From: Conchocele bisecta
Taxonomy: Eukaryota; Mollusca; Bivalvia; Lucinida; Thyasiridae
DNA length: 64,000 nt
Direction of reading: 5' to 3'
Assembly: GCA_029237695.1 (NCBI GenBank)
Contig: CM055279.1
Span: 22,261,919 to 22,325,918, forward strand
Part shown: positions 32,158 through 41,191 of the stretch, in pieces
Layout of the letters: every line of letters starts with the position of its first letter
How positions within the stretch are numbered: the stretch's first letter is position 1
Made by a program: the position numbers and the translations under genes
The notes under the pieces: generated by a model
Databases searched by the model: none
The model's input: only the letters and a program-made list of their open reading frames with translations
Told to the model about the DNA's origin: nothing

Positions 32158-34032
32158 TTTTGGTGGCCAGTACGGATTGGACCAGATTCTATTTCGGGCG
32201 ACGAACGATGTCATAATTGGATATTATGTAGTGACCGCTGATACAACAACCTGTACGACCTTTGTGACGTCACCTGGATTTATCCCAGTATATTATTGGA
32301 GAGCCAATCGGATTTGGGGATTCCCGTATCCGGCACGGAACAAGTGTTTGTAAACAAACAAGTGAAAGATTCAGATGTAAACAATATGGGCCCAAAACTT
32401 CCACAGACGATCTTCGCTGGATAATCGCGTTTCGGCTGGTGGATATGCTTGCATCGTGAATACAGACCTGACTGGAACTGTCTGATCATAGTGGATGATC
32501 ACGACCCTGAACTTTATACAAGTTCAGTTACAATAATAATGTTTGTGTTGTGTTTAGTGAATATGTGTGAATTGGATTTTAGGATTATCATTTGGTGAGT
32601 CATTGATGTTTTGCAGATTCATGTTATTCGCATTTCCATGAACAATTAATGCAATATGATCCCATATATTTGATGTACGAAGTGATCAGTCCGACCCGTT
32701 ACAGTTTTACATGTTATTTGCCATACGTGTCTCCCCGTGCAATGCCAGTGTACATGTATGCATGTATGTGTTGCTATGTGTATACACCGCTCTATTGACA
32801 ATTTTCGCGTAGTAGGCTAATCTATATTTACATTGCGTCGTGAATACTCGTGTTTATAGTATCGCTGTAGAGGTGACCGTCAATCGAAAGGTGTATATTA
32901 TGTAGTCCTGCATATACCTGTAGCCCTGGTCAGTTGACGTATATTCTGCAGATATACTCAAACTGATTTCTGCTGTGTGGGTAGCCCATGTGTGTTTCAT
33001 ATGATATATTCTGTCTCCTCATTGCACGTCTTTGCGTCTATGCCCCTCATTGCATGTCTTTGCACGTCTTTTCACAGCCATCGGCTTACATATTCCATGT
33101 GTCCCACAGTTCATTTATTTTCGTAATTTAATTTCGGTAAATGCGTATTTTTCGGTAGTAGAAATTTGTTTATTTCTCCGGGAAAATTTTACAAGTATAT
33201 ATTCTCGGTTGAATCTTTCATCCCAGTTGCCAGATTCTAGTATAGTGTAGGTAATTTACAATAGTAACCTGTATGTAATCTCGGTAGCGCAGTCGGTAAG
33301 AAGGCAGGTAATTTCAAGCTGACGTAGTATGTCTGTGAAAATGTCGACCCGCGTTTGAATCCAGCCATCGGCATAGGTAATTTTATTTATTTTTTTTTTT
33401 GTAATTTTTTTTTATCCTTTGAATTGGTATTTATTTTTTTCCTGATATTTTTCTTATTATTGGATGACTATTTATTTTTCCTGATATTTTTTTGTAATAT
33501 TATTTTCAGCGAAAGTGTTGTACTACTATAATATGGGTATAATATAAGTATACATATACTTATTTGTGAACGGGTACCACTTTACTGAAATAAAATATTT
33601 TCATTTTTTTTGCTGTTTTTATGTATATTTTTTTAGGGTTATTTTTTTGTTATCTATATGCGTGACGTACAAGTGAATGTGAGATATACTGTGCTCATTT
33701 AATACATGTTCATTTTTTAAATGCTTATCCATAACCTGTGAAGTGTAGATATATTCACACATTATAGACCTGCCCATAGCGAAAACAATTCCTATATATA
33801 TATTGCCCTATATTTTCACCCACCAAGTTCCCACCCATATCCGGAAAAAAAAAAAAGTGAGGGTGAAAGTGTAATATCACAAGAAGTTTATTTCACCAGA
33901 CACCGAAAATCAGACGTTAAAAACACGTGATAACACGCGATAGAAAGTGTCATATGTGAAAACACCAACGGCGGACAAGTGAAGTAAAATAACAATCTCT
34001 GAACGTCGAAAATAAGTGATTCGCACATTTGG
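32158..34032 (+). other. 5' leader of element A; primer-binding site and T-rich tract, no coding region
   Basis: TGGTGGCCAGTACGGATTGG begins at 32161, three bases past the LTR, as expected for a tRNA primer-binding site; the tRNA was not identified. The next 1.8 kb holds no long frame. A T-rich tract (about 33380-33520, 33600-33660) and a tRNA-like segment at 33278-33360 are embedded. The leader is long for the group. Confidence 0.65.
33278..33368 (+). repeat. tRNA-derived (SINE-like) segment
   Basis: TAGCGCAGTCGG fits the internal box A consensus of tRNA genes. GTTTGAATCC about 60 bp later fits box B with one mismatch. ATCGGCATAGG and a long T-rich tract follow. No acceptor stem pairing was found, so this is not called a functional tRNA gene. 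Confidence 0.45.
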
Positions 34033-36054
34033 TTGAAAGTGAAAATGGCAAATAGGCAAAGTGACCTGACTGAAAGAGACAAAAGGACACTCAGAAGGGA
34101 AAGGATGTTAGAGGATCAGGAAAGAGAACGTGAACTTGAAGATCGAATTCAACAGTTAGGGAGACAAAGGGAGTTAAGACTGCTGGAAATCACAGAAAGA
34201 CGGAGACTTGAATTAGAAAATATACCAGGCGCTCAACGTCATGAACAGGGAACTCCTCACGAATCGCTAACAATTGATAGTGTAAAAGGAAAAGAAAGAT
34301 ATTCCAGGAGTGAAACAGAAAGTATAACGTCAGTAAAAAGTCGTATAAATACTGAAAGTGAAATCAGAGATCGCTTACGTGAAAGTTCGAAAGTTCACCG
34401 CAGTGAATTTAAAACTGATTATACCGATACACGTGCACATATAGAGGAACTCAGAGCCAAACAACGCACATTGGAAAATGACTTGAGGACCAATCTAGAA
34501 ATGTTGAACATATCATCAGAAAAGGCCAAGCATAGGTCACCATTAACTGAAATACAGAGAACACAATCGCTTACGGATTTCGCGAATGGTCTGTTCAATC
34601 AACAGTACAAAACACCAGCTGGACAAGGAATTCCGAGTGAAAAAACGCGGGTATCGCATGATTTATCATTCCGAAATAGTGATAGGAGACAGTCAGCGGT
34701 TGCAACCAGTTTGTGCGACTACGATTCCGATGTGAACGAAGTATTCCAGGACAATGAGGAGGTGAATAATTTAAAGAGAAAGCTCGAGTTACTGAAGTGT
34801 CAAGGAGTTGAATTTAGCCCACGAGAAGAAAGAGCAATATGTGACACAATGAGGAAAACGCACACACGAAGTGACAAAGTAATGCGTGCCGATCCAACTG
34901 TGATCACAGATAAGAAACGAGCTGTCAGATCACAAGCTGGTGCCGTATCCTGGTCACAGGGATTACAACTATCGTCAGGAAGGTTAACTGGACACGAAAT
35001 AAGGCGTGTACTGACCCGAGAGCGATGTGAACCTGTTGAAAGAATGGTCAACCAGCAGGAAAGGGAGCTGACGAATGCTGATAGATATGATCAAGTCCAG
35101 GACATAGAGAATGAATTGCATCGAAAAGAGCAGGAGATGAAAGATAGAGAGAGATATTTGCTAGAGAAGGAAAGGCTAAAGCAAGTGAAGCAGGAAGACC
35201 ACGAAGATGAAATAAATGCTAAGTTAATGAAGCTAGAGTTACGACGACTGAAACTGGAAGAATGGGAAAACGATCTAGTACTGAGGGAGCGTACTATAGA
35301 ACAGACTGTAATGGAGAAGAAAGATGACGTTAGAAGTACTGAACATAGACATTACACTTACCCGAAACTATCCGTCTTCTCAGGTGAAGAACCGAAACCT
35401 AGGAATGAAGTCAGTTATGATGAGTGGAAATACGAACTGAACTGCATAAGAGAAGAAAACATGCATCCCGAATATACGATAGCTGAGGCAGTCCGGCGAT
35501 CACTTCGGGGTCAAGCCAAACGAATACTGATACCCCTAGGATCATCAGCAACTGTCAGTGAAATGTACAACAAGTTAGAGAGCATTTTCGGCAATGTATC
35601 ATCTGGGGAGAGTGTTCTTCAAGAATTTTACTTGGCTAGTCAGAAAGCAGATGAGACAGTATCAGCCTGGGGCCTGAGACTCGAGGAAATACTCCAAAAG
35701 GCTATAGACAAGCGCTATCTGGATGAAGAAAAGAAGAATGACATGCTCCACCGTCGGTTCTGGAAAGGCCTACGGAGTGAGAAATTGAGAAATGCCACTA
35801 GGGTTCGCTATGAAACAACTAGAAGTTTTGAATTACTGAGGCGAGGAGTAAGAGAAGAGGAACAAGAACTAAAGATGAGCACAGGCCTGGCGAAGAACTG
35901 TCCAATGAAGGTGCAACACGAAACTGATGATAAGTTCGACCTGCTGATGAAGAGAATCAGTTCACTAGAAAAACAGGTTCAAGAGATAAACCAGCCACGA
36001 AGAAATCCGAAGACAAAGACAACCCAAGAGACAGATAAGAAACATTTAAACTAG
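34033..36054 (+). CDS. gag: Gag polyprotein of element A, PNMA-like capsid
   Basis: 673 aa. The first 420 residues are highly charged and rich in Glu, Arg and Lys, with predicted coiled coils at about 10-60 and 345-420. Residues of about 435-620 resemble the capsid region of the PNMA family, a domesticated Ty3/gypsy Gag lineage (KLSVFSGEEPKPRNEVSYDE, LRGQAKRIL, KLESIFGNV, WGLRLEEILQKA). Capsid assembly is the expected role. No CCHC zinc knuckle is visible, which is unusual but known in some gypsy groups. The start ATG at 34045 or the earlier in-frame start at 34033 is uncertain: the sequence reads GTGAAAATGGCAAATAGG, and the ATG codon is the more likely start. The frame ends TTA AAC TAG inside a slippery site. 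The frame is intact. Confidence 0.85.
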   Translation: MKVKMANRQSDLTERDKRTLRRERMLEDQERERELEDRIQQLGRQRELRLLEITERRRLELENIPGAQRHEQGTPHESLTIDSVKGKERYSRSETESITSVKSRINTESEIRDRLRESSKVHRSEFKTDYTDTRAHIEELRAKQRTLENDLRTNLEMLNISSEKAKHRSPLTEIQRTQSLTDFANGLFNQQYKTPAGQGIPSEKTRVSHDLSFRNSDRRQSAVATSLCDYDSDVNEVFQDNEEVNNLKRKLELLKCQGVEFSPREERAICDTMRKTHTRSDKVMRADPTVITDKKRAVRSQAGAVSWSQGLQLSSGRLTGHEIRRVLTRERCEPVERMVNQQERELTNADRYDQVQDIENELHRKEQEMKDRERYLLEKERLKQVKQEDHEDEINAKLMKLELRRLKLEEWENDLVLRERTIEQTVMEKKDDVRSTEHRHYTYPKLSVFSGEEPKPRNEVSYDEWKYELNCIREENMHPEYTIAEAVRRSLRGQAKRILIPLGSSATVSEMYNKLESIFGNVSSGESVLQEFYLASQKADETVSAWGLRLEEILQKAIDKRYLDEEKKNDMLHRRFWKGLRSEKLRNATRVRYETTRSFELLRRGVREEEQELKMSTGLAKNCPMKVQHETDDKFDLLMKRISSLEKQVQEINQPRRNPKTKTTQETDKKHLN

Positions 36055-36455
36055 GAGCGGTTCCCATTGAAGGGCAGATGGGGAACCTGAAGAGTCAGCG
36101 CCCTAGTAAAGAATTGCTGTTCTCCAGACTAGTTGGTAAAGCAAATGAATCTGATATTATGTTCTGTGGACAGGAAACAGCGGCCCTGATTGACAGTGGG
36201 GCGATGGTTACTACTATATCGGAGAACTACTACATGTCACTGGAGCCTTTACCACGCCTGCATTCTCTAGACAATTTCAATCTACAGTTGCAGGGGCCTG
36301 ACGGAAACAGTTTACCGTACATGGGCTACATTGAGGCTTCCATAAGAATTTCGTTTTTGGAAACTGAAATGTATGTCCCGGTGTTGGTGGTACCTACCAC
36401 ACACTATGGATTGTCGGTTCCAGTGGTGATTGGCACCAATCATCAGGCTTTGTAA
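36039..36455 (+). CDS. pro: Protease of element A (-1 frame relative to gag)
   Basis: This frame is open from 36039, overlapping the end of gag, to TAA at 36453-36455. An internal ATG is at 36078, but expression by frameshift from gag is more likely. The aspartic protease signature is ALIDSGAMVTT (DSG at residues 39-41 counted from the ATG), and a distal VVIGTN fits the second conserved region of retroviral-type proteases. It processes Gag and Pol in this family. The frame ends shortly after VVIGTN, 26 bases into the overlap with pol. Confidence 0.82.
   Translation, partial: ETFKLGAVPIEGQMGNLKSQRPSKELLFSRLVGKANESDIMFCGQETAALIDSGAMVTTISENYYMSLEPLPRLHSLDNFNLQLQGPDGNSLPYMGYIEASIRISFLETEMYVPVLVVPTTHYGLSVPVVIGTNHQAL
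36045..36104 (+). promoter_or_regulatory. Programmed -1 ribosomal frameshift signal between gag and protease
   Basis: The heptamer TTTAAAC at 36045-36051 is in the correct register (T TTA AAC in the gag frame) and is followed directly by the TAG stop. Slippage by -1 enters the open protease frame. After a 7-nt spacer, GGTTCCC (36059-36065) can pair with GGGAACC (36081-36087). The loop word AGGGC (36071-36075) is complementary to GCCCT (36100-36104), so an H-type pseudoknot is possible. UUUAAAC is a canonical -1 slippery sequence. The pseudoknot is an inference from pairing only. Confidence 0.75.
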
Positions 36456-39400
36456 AAGTGAGTGTAATCAGAGCACCATAGTTTCAGAGGAATGGGCAGA
36501 TGCATTCCAGTCTATAACTACGGGATATGTAGGCAGTGTGAAGACCACGAACCACAGGACGATATCGCTGAAGCCATTTGAGACGATAACCATTTCTGGT
36601 ATCGCTAGGAAGAGCCACAGTGTCGAATCAGCTGTAACAGAACCATCGGAACACGCTACAAGTCGGATAGGCGTGTGCCCGAGAGTGGTTGATCTACAGA
36701 AGCCTGGACGTAGTCAACGGATTCCAGTACGAATTTTCAACGTATCGGCTAAGACTATTAGCATACCACCTAGATCACAACTCTGCGAATTACACGATGT
36801 GAAGGTGCTACGACGTCCTGATACGCCTAAGACAACAGCTACCGTCCAGACCAAGGTTGTATCAGATGAAGCAATAGATACCAGCTCAGGAGTTGACCTC
36901 GATGACACAGATCTGACGCCGGACCAAAAACAGAGGGTGTACAGATTATTTCAGAAATGGGATACTGTGTTTTCGAAGGGCACCACTGATATCGGACACA
37001 CCAAGCTGATAGAACATCAGATCAATTTGGACAACGACAAGCCATTTAAAGATGCGCATAGGCGGATACCACCAGGCCTACTTAGCGAAGTGCGAGAGCA
37101 CCTGCAGGAAATGCTGAAATCTGAAGCTATCCGACCTAGTGACAGCCCATACTCTTCCAACGTCGTGCTGGTTCGGAAGAAAGATGGAAGCATTCGCTTT
37201 TGCGTGGACTTTAGACGGCTGAACAACCGGACAATCAAGGACGCCTACGCCATTCCTAGGGTCGAAGATACACTTCATCTGCTAGCCGGAGCCAAATATT
37301 TCTCCAAGCTCGACCTTCGGAGTGGATATTGGCAAGTGGAAGTCAAAGAGAAAGATAAACACAAGACGGCGTTTCAAGTTGGTACTATGGGGTTTTATGA
37401 ATTTAACCGCATGCCCTTTGGGCTCTGCAATGCACCAGCTACTTTTCAACGTTTGATGGAGAAGTGCATGGGAGACATGAATCTCAGAGACTGTCTGATA
37501 TATCTAGATGATATAATTGTCTTCTCCTCAAACTTTGAAGAACAGCTGGAGAGACTTGAGGCGGTTTTTCAGAAACTCCATGATAACAACTTGAAATTGA
37601 AAACATCGAAGTGTGAATTCTTCAAGAGGGAAGTTACTTACCTCGGCCACATTGTTTCCGAAGGAGGGATCAAAACGGACCCAGACAAGACGAAGGCGGT
37701 ATCATCATGGCCTGAACCTACTAACGTTAAGGAAGTTCGACAGTTTTTAGGCTTTACCGGATACTACCGGCGCTTCGTAAAGAACTTTGCTCAGATCGCG
37801 CGTCCGTTGAATGATCTTCTCGTCGGACATTCCACAAGTGGAAAGACCAAGCAAGGAAAGAGAGAGAAACCATCGACTCCATTCATATGGGAGACAGCAC
37901 AGCAGCAAGCATTTGACACCTTGAAGGAGAAACTTACACAACCGCCGGTGTTAGGATACGCGGACTACAAGATTCCCTTCAAGTTGCATACGGATGCTTC
38001 TGGATCAGGACTTGGTGCTGTCCTTTACCAATGCCAGGATGGAGTAGATCGGGTGGTGGCTTATGCCAGTAGGAGTTTAAAGCCAGCGGAACGGAGATAT
38101 CCAGCACACAAACTAGAATTCCTTGCTCTGAAGTGGGCGGTTTGTGAAAAGTTTCATGACTACCTGTATGGATCTGAATTTGAAGCTGTCACCGACAACA
38201 ACCCCCTCACCTATGTGCTGACGACAGCCAAGTTAGATGCGACAGGGCAGCGGTGGGTGGCGGACTTATCCAACTACAACTTCAAGATTTCATACAGGAG
38301 TGGAAAGTCCAACACAGATGCAGACGCCCTATCTCGGCAAAACAACGGAGCAGAGCCTGAACTGAACCAGTTTCCAAACATCATGAAAGCCATTTCATGC
38401 ACAGCTACAGCCCGTTGCGATGAACTGCCTCTTGTGGACAGCATCGGTATTCCAGACCCGGCTTCGGAGGAAGTGATTCCCGACGCCATACTTCAAGGAA
38501 CAGCTCTTTCTATGCATGACTGGGCACACGCACACAATGCGGACCAGGAGATCTCATATGTGATCGACTGCATCAACCAGGGCCACAGACCTAGTGCTCA
38601 GCACGTCGTGGACAATAGTGTTGATACGCGATTCTTGAAATCCTGGGAAACTCTAGTGGTGCAAGAGGGTGTCTTGTTGCGAAAGAGTTATGTCGATGGA
38701 CAGGAGTGCCTTCAGATGGTGATTCCGCCCTCACTCCGAGAGTTAGTGTTCAAGTCCTACCATGATGACTTAGGACACCAGGGCCGAGACAGAACTATAT
38801 CTGTTATGAGGCACCGTGTGTATTGGCCAGGCATGGCCAAAGACGTTCAAGACTACGTCAAGTACTGTGGACGATGCATACGACGTAAAAGAGCCCCAAC
38901 AAAAGCAGCAGAGCTTGTTAGCATTTCATCATCCGTTCCCATGGAGTTGGTCTGCATCGACTACTTATCCCTGGAAGTATCGAAAGGAGGGTTTGAGAAC
39001 ATTCTAGTGATCACAGACCACTTCAGTCGATACGCCCAGGCGATCCCCACGCGCAATCAGACAGCTAAGACCACAGCTCGGGTGTTGTTCGACAATTTCT
39101 TCGTGCACTACGGTTTCCCAAAGGTTCTTCACAGCGATAAAGGTGCAAACTTTGAATCTAAAATCATAAAGAACCTTTGTGAAATCACAGGGATGAAGAA
39201 ATCAAGAACAACACCATACCATCCCATGGGCAACGGAATGGTGGAGCGTTTTAACAGGACTCTGTTGAATATGTTGGGGACTCTCAGTGAAGACAAGAAA
39301 GCCAACTGGAAAGCCCACGTGCCCACCCTGACGCATGCATACAATGCGGCGGCACACGACAGCACCGGATACTCGCCGTTTTATTTAATGTTTGGGCGTC

Positions 39401-39489
39401 ATCCACGATTATCCGTAGATGCTTTCCTGGGACTCCTTCAGCAGAAAGGAACGCGACGAGTTCACGCTCGGACTACGCAGCGAAGCTGA
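36430..39489 (+). CDS. pol: Pol of element A: reverse transcriptase, RNase H, integrase
   Basis: About 1019 residues, read from TTG at 36430 just after an in-frame TGA; there is no early ATG, so it must be expressed as a fusion. Reverse transcriptase carries the YLDD active site at about residues 358-361. RNase H has HTDASGSG, with its Asp near 522. Integrase has a zinc-binding H778, H783, C813, C816 and catalytic D844, D903 and E939 (D,D-35-E). pol is in the same frame as gag and +1 relative to protease. The reading ends early: from about 39440 the conserved C-terminal integrase sequence continues in another frame, so this copy has lost its normal end. Confidence 0.92.
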   Translation: MAPIIRLCKSECNQSTIVSEEWADAFQSITTGYVGSVKTTNHRTISLKPFETITISGIARKSHSVESAVTEPSEHATSRIGVCPRVVDLQKPGRSQRIPVRIFNVSAKTISIPPRSQLCELHDVKVLRRPDTPKTTATVQTKVVSDEAIDTSSGVDLDDTDLTPDQKQRVYRLFQKWDTVFSKGTTDIGHTKLIEHQINLDNDKPFKDAHRRIPPGLLSEVREHLQEMLKSEAIRPSDSPYSSNVVLVRKKDGSIRFCVDFRRLNNRTIKDAYAIPRVEDTLHLLAGAKYFSKLDLRSGYWQVEVKEKDKHKTAFQVGTMGFYEFNRMPFGLCNAPATFQRLMEKCMGDMNLRDCLIYLDDIIVFSSNFEEQLERLEAVFQKLHDNNLKLKTSKCEFFKREVTYLGHIVSEGGIKTDPDKTKAVSSWPEPTNVKEVRQFLGFTGYYRRFVKNFAQIARPLNDLLVGHSTSGKTKQGKREKPSTPFIWETAQQQAFDTLKEKLTQPPVLGYADYKIPFKLHTDASGSGLGAVLYQCQDGVDRVVAYASRSLKPAERRYPAHKLEFLALKWAVCEKFHDYLYGSEFEAVTDNNPLTYVLTTAKLDATGQRWVADLSNYNFKISYRSGKSNTDADALSRQNNGAEPELNQFPNIMKAISCTATARCDELPLVDSIGIPDPASEEVIPDAILQGTALSMHDWAHAHNADQEISYVIDCINQGHRPSAQHVVDNSVDTRFLKSWETLVVQEGVLLRKSYVDGQECLQMVIPPSLRELVFKSYHDDLGHQGRDRTISVMRHRVYWPGMAKDVQDYVKYCGRCIRRKRAPTKAAELVSISSSVPMELVCIDYLSLEVSKGGFENILVITDHFSRYAQAIPTRNQTAKTTARVLFDNFFVHYGFPKVLHSDKGANFESKIIKNLCEITGMKKSRTTPYHPMGNGMVERFNRTLLNMLGTLSEDKKANWKAHVPTLTHAYNAAAHDSTGYSPFYLMFGRHPRLSVDAFLGLLQQKGTRRVHARTTQRS

Positions 39490-39866
39490 GGTCGCGACTC
39501 TGTGCGGCATACGAAACTGCGAAAAAGGAGGCCAGGAAAAGCGCCGCACGCCACAAGACGTACTATGACAAGCGTGTACGCCATGTCGCTCTAGAGCCAG
39601 GTGATCGTGTGCTGGTGCGTAAGGTCGGCATCAAGGGAAAACATAAGCTGGCTGATATATGGGAGTCCGACGCATACATCATCAAGCAACAACCGATGGC
39701 TGAAATACCAGTGTACGAGGTCCATCCTGAAGCTGGAAAGCAGTGTAAGACCAGGATGCTTCACAGAAACATGCTACTACCATTGGCATCGTTGTGTAGC
39801 CCCGATGAGCACGTTAAGAGACGCGCAGAGGTAGACGTTTCTACCGAGATCCGAAAGTTCGTGTGA
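39468..39866 (+). pseudogene. Displaced C-terminal end of element A integrase
   Basis: A frame shifted by one base relative to pol reads SARHKTYYDKRVRH, LEPGDRVLVRKVGIKGK and LADIWESDAYII, the conserved region after the integrase catalytic core in this gypsy group. It is open across the end of pol, so a single-base indel between about 39430 and 39480 explains the break. It ends with TGA at 39864-39866. It would not be translated from the pol frame in this copy. Confidence 0.8.
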
Positions 39867-40393
39867 CTCATCCGATGAGTCTGGCCTTGGTAACAATAAC
39901 CCCGAACCTCAGAGCGCCAGATACACATTTCCGATGCGACGGCAATCGGAAGACGAACGAGGATCACCCGCGTCGAGTGTCGCACCGTCTCATGAACGTG
40001 TTAAGCCCAGACGGGGCACTAGACAGCGGAGACCGCCGCAACGGTACCAACAGGCAGCAACGGCCGGACCATACTGTTTCTCGGTGCCGGTGACTGAAGT
40101 CGTACACCTGTGATATGTTGACAGGTTAAGTTCGGCCTCATGTAGGATACTAACGTATCATGACTTATATAGGAAACCCATATTCATTTCCTCTTTCATT
40201 TTCATATTTTAGCAGTGTCATTTTAACGTCATCATTATCATCTTTTTCATCTCTGTGTGGTATGTGTGATGTGAGTGATTGGTATTATTTCTTATGTATT
40301 TTTGTATTCCTTTTGTCTTTTGATTGTGCTCTGGTATATATACATTTTATTTTGCGGATGTCGAGGACGACATTTTCTCAAAGTGGGGAAATA
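39867..40393 (+). other. 3' untranslated region of element A with polypurine tract
   Basis: No further conserved frame and no envelope-like protein. AAAGTGGGGAAATA abuts the 3' LTR and is the expected plus-strand primer. Confidence 0.65.
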
Positions 40394-40812
40394 TGTCATA
40401 GGTTGCAATTCCTGTTGTATTGTATCAGATTGTATTACATTGTATTGTACTGTATTATTCAGTAGTCTATTATATTGTATTGTATTGTATCGTAGGTTGG
40501 TAATATGTGGTCGTGTAGTTGCCTAGATATGTGGTCAATAGGTTGAGCTGCCTTCAGGTCACGTGGGGTGATAATTGCACAATGCATGCCTTTCCCCGCG
40601 CTTCATTGCACTCGCCGTTTCTACTTCATAGAGTCGACACATCACTATTGTACATGTCTTGATATATATTTTATATATATATTACAGAATACAGTCATAA
40701 TCATCATCATCGCCTGTGTTGTGGTCCATTAGAACCCGTGATAAACAATAGGGTATAGTGGGGTATACGTTGACAACCCTACACGCCTTGCCTAGCAGGC
40801 AACCCTGTTACA
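40394..40812 (+). repeat. 3' LTR of element A
   Basis: 419 bp, TGTCATAGGTTGC to CCTGTTACA, with a few substitutions against the 5' LTR (for example TGTGGTCAATAGG against TGTGGAAAATAGG). It lacks the 280-bp extra segment of the 5' LTR. Confidence 0.9.
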
Positions 40813-40816
40813 TATA

Positions 40817-41191
40817 TTCTAAACATAAGTCTTTCAACATGGTTAGCATATGATGAAGACTGAGACTAAAACTTTGAATTCCTTTTCTACCCTAAGAATG
40901 AGAAGCAGACCCCTTTTATAGTAAACAGCATAATGCTCAGTTGCAACACAACCAGAGACTCGATGTTGGTTTGAGCCGAGCGGCTCATTGCGAGCATGCA
41001 ACAGGTTTTGAGCCAACATCCAGTCTCCAAGCAACTGTTAGTCATCGGCTCAAAGCAACCACTGACCTAGTTTCTCTGAGCAACATGTAGAAATTAGAAC
41101 AGAGTTACCCAGTTTCACGACAGCTAACACATGTAAGCCATACGGGAAAAGGTGCATAAAGTCCAATTAACCAGAAAGCCAAATAATAACA
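40817..41191 (-). repeat. Left LTR of element B, second part
   Basis: Continues B's left LTR after A: TTCTAAACATAAGTCTTTCA to AAATAATAACA. Pairs with 47382-47756 with about three substitutions seen. Confidence 0.9.

Larger units (their letters stand above)
31459..40812 (+). mobile_element. Ty3/gypsy LTR retrotransposon A, inserted in B's LTR
   Basis: The 5' LTR is 31459-32157 (699 bp) and the 3' LTR 40394-40812 (419 bp), both starting TGTCATAGGTTGC and ending CCTGTTACA. The TATA target duplication (31455-31458, 40813-40816) is confirmed by the uninterrupted AATGTATATTCTAAAC at 47371-47390. A TGG-starting primer-binding site lies at 32161, and the polypurine tract AAAGTGGGGAAATA ends at 40393. 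The order is 5' leader, gag (34033-36054), protease (-1 frame), pol (RT, RNase H, integrase). Integrase downstream of RNase H identifies the Ty3/gypsy group. The copy is probably inactive because of a pol frameshift near 39440-39480. No envelope-like frame follows pol. Confidence 0.93.

Noticed and set aside
34800..39365. Minus-strand frames opposite gag and pol of element A
   Set aside because: They are shadows of the plus-strand retrotransposon genes.
39863..40093. Possible envelope or accessory protein after pol in element A
   Set aside because: The frame is short, has no signal peptide or membrane segment and overlaps the 3' untranslated region.
40160..40526. Hydrophobic frames near the 3' LTR of element A
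   Set aside because: They arise from T-rich untranslated sequence and TGTATTGTAT repeats in the LTR; the same peptide appears from the 5' LTR.
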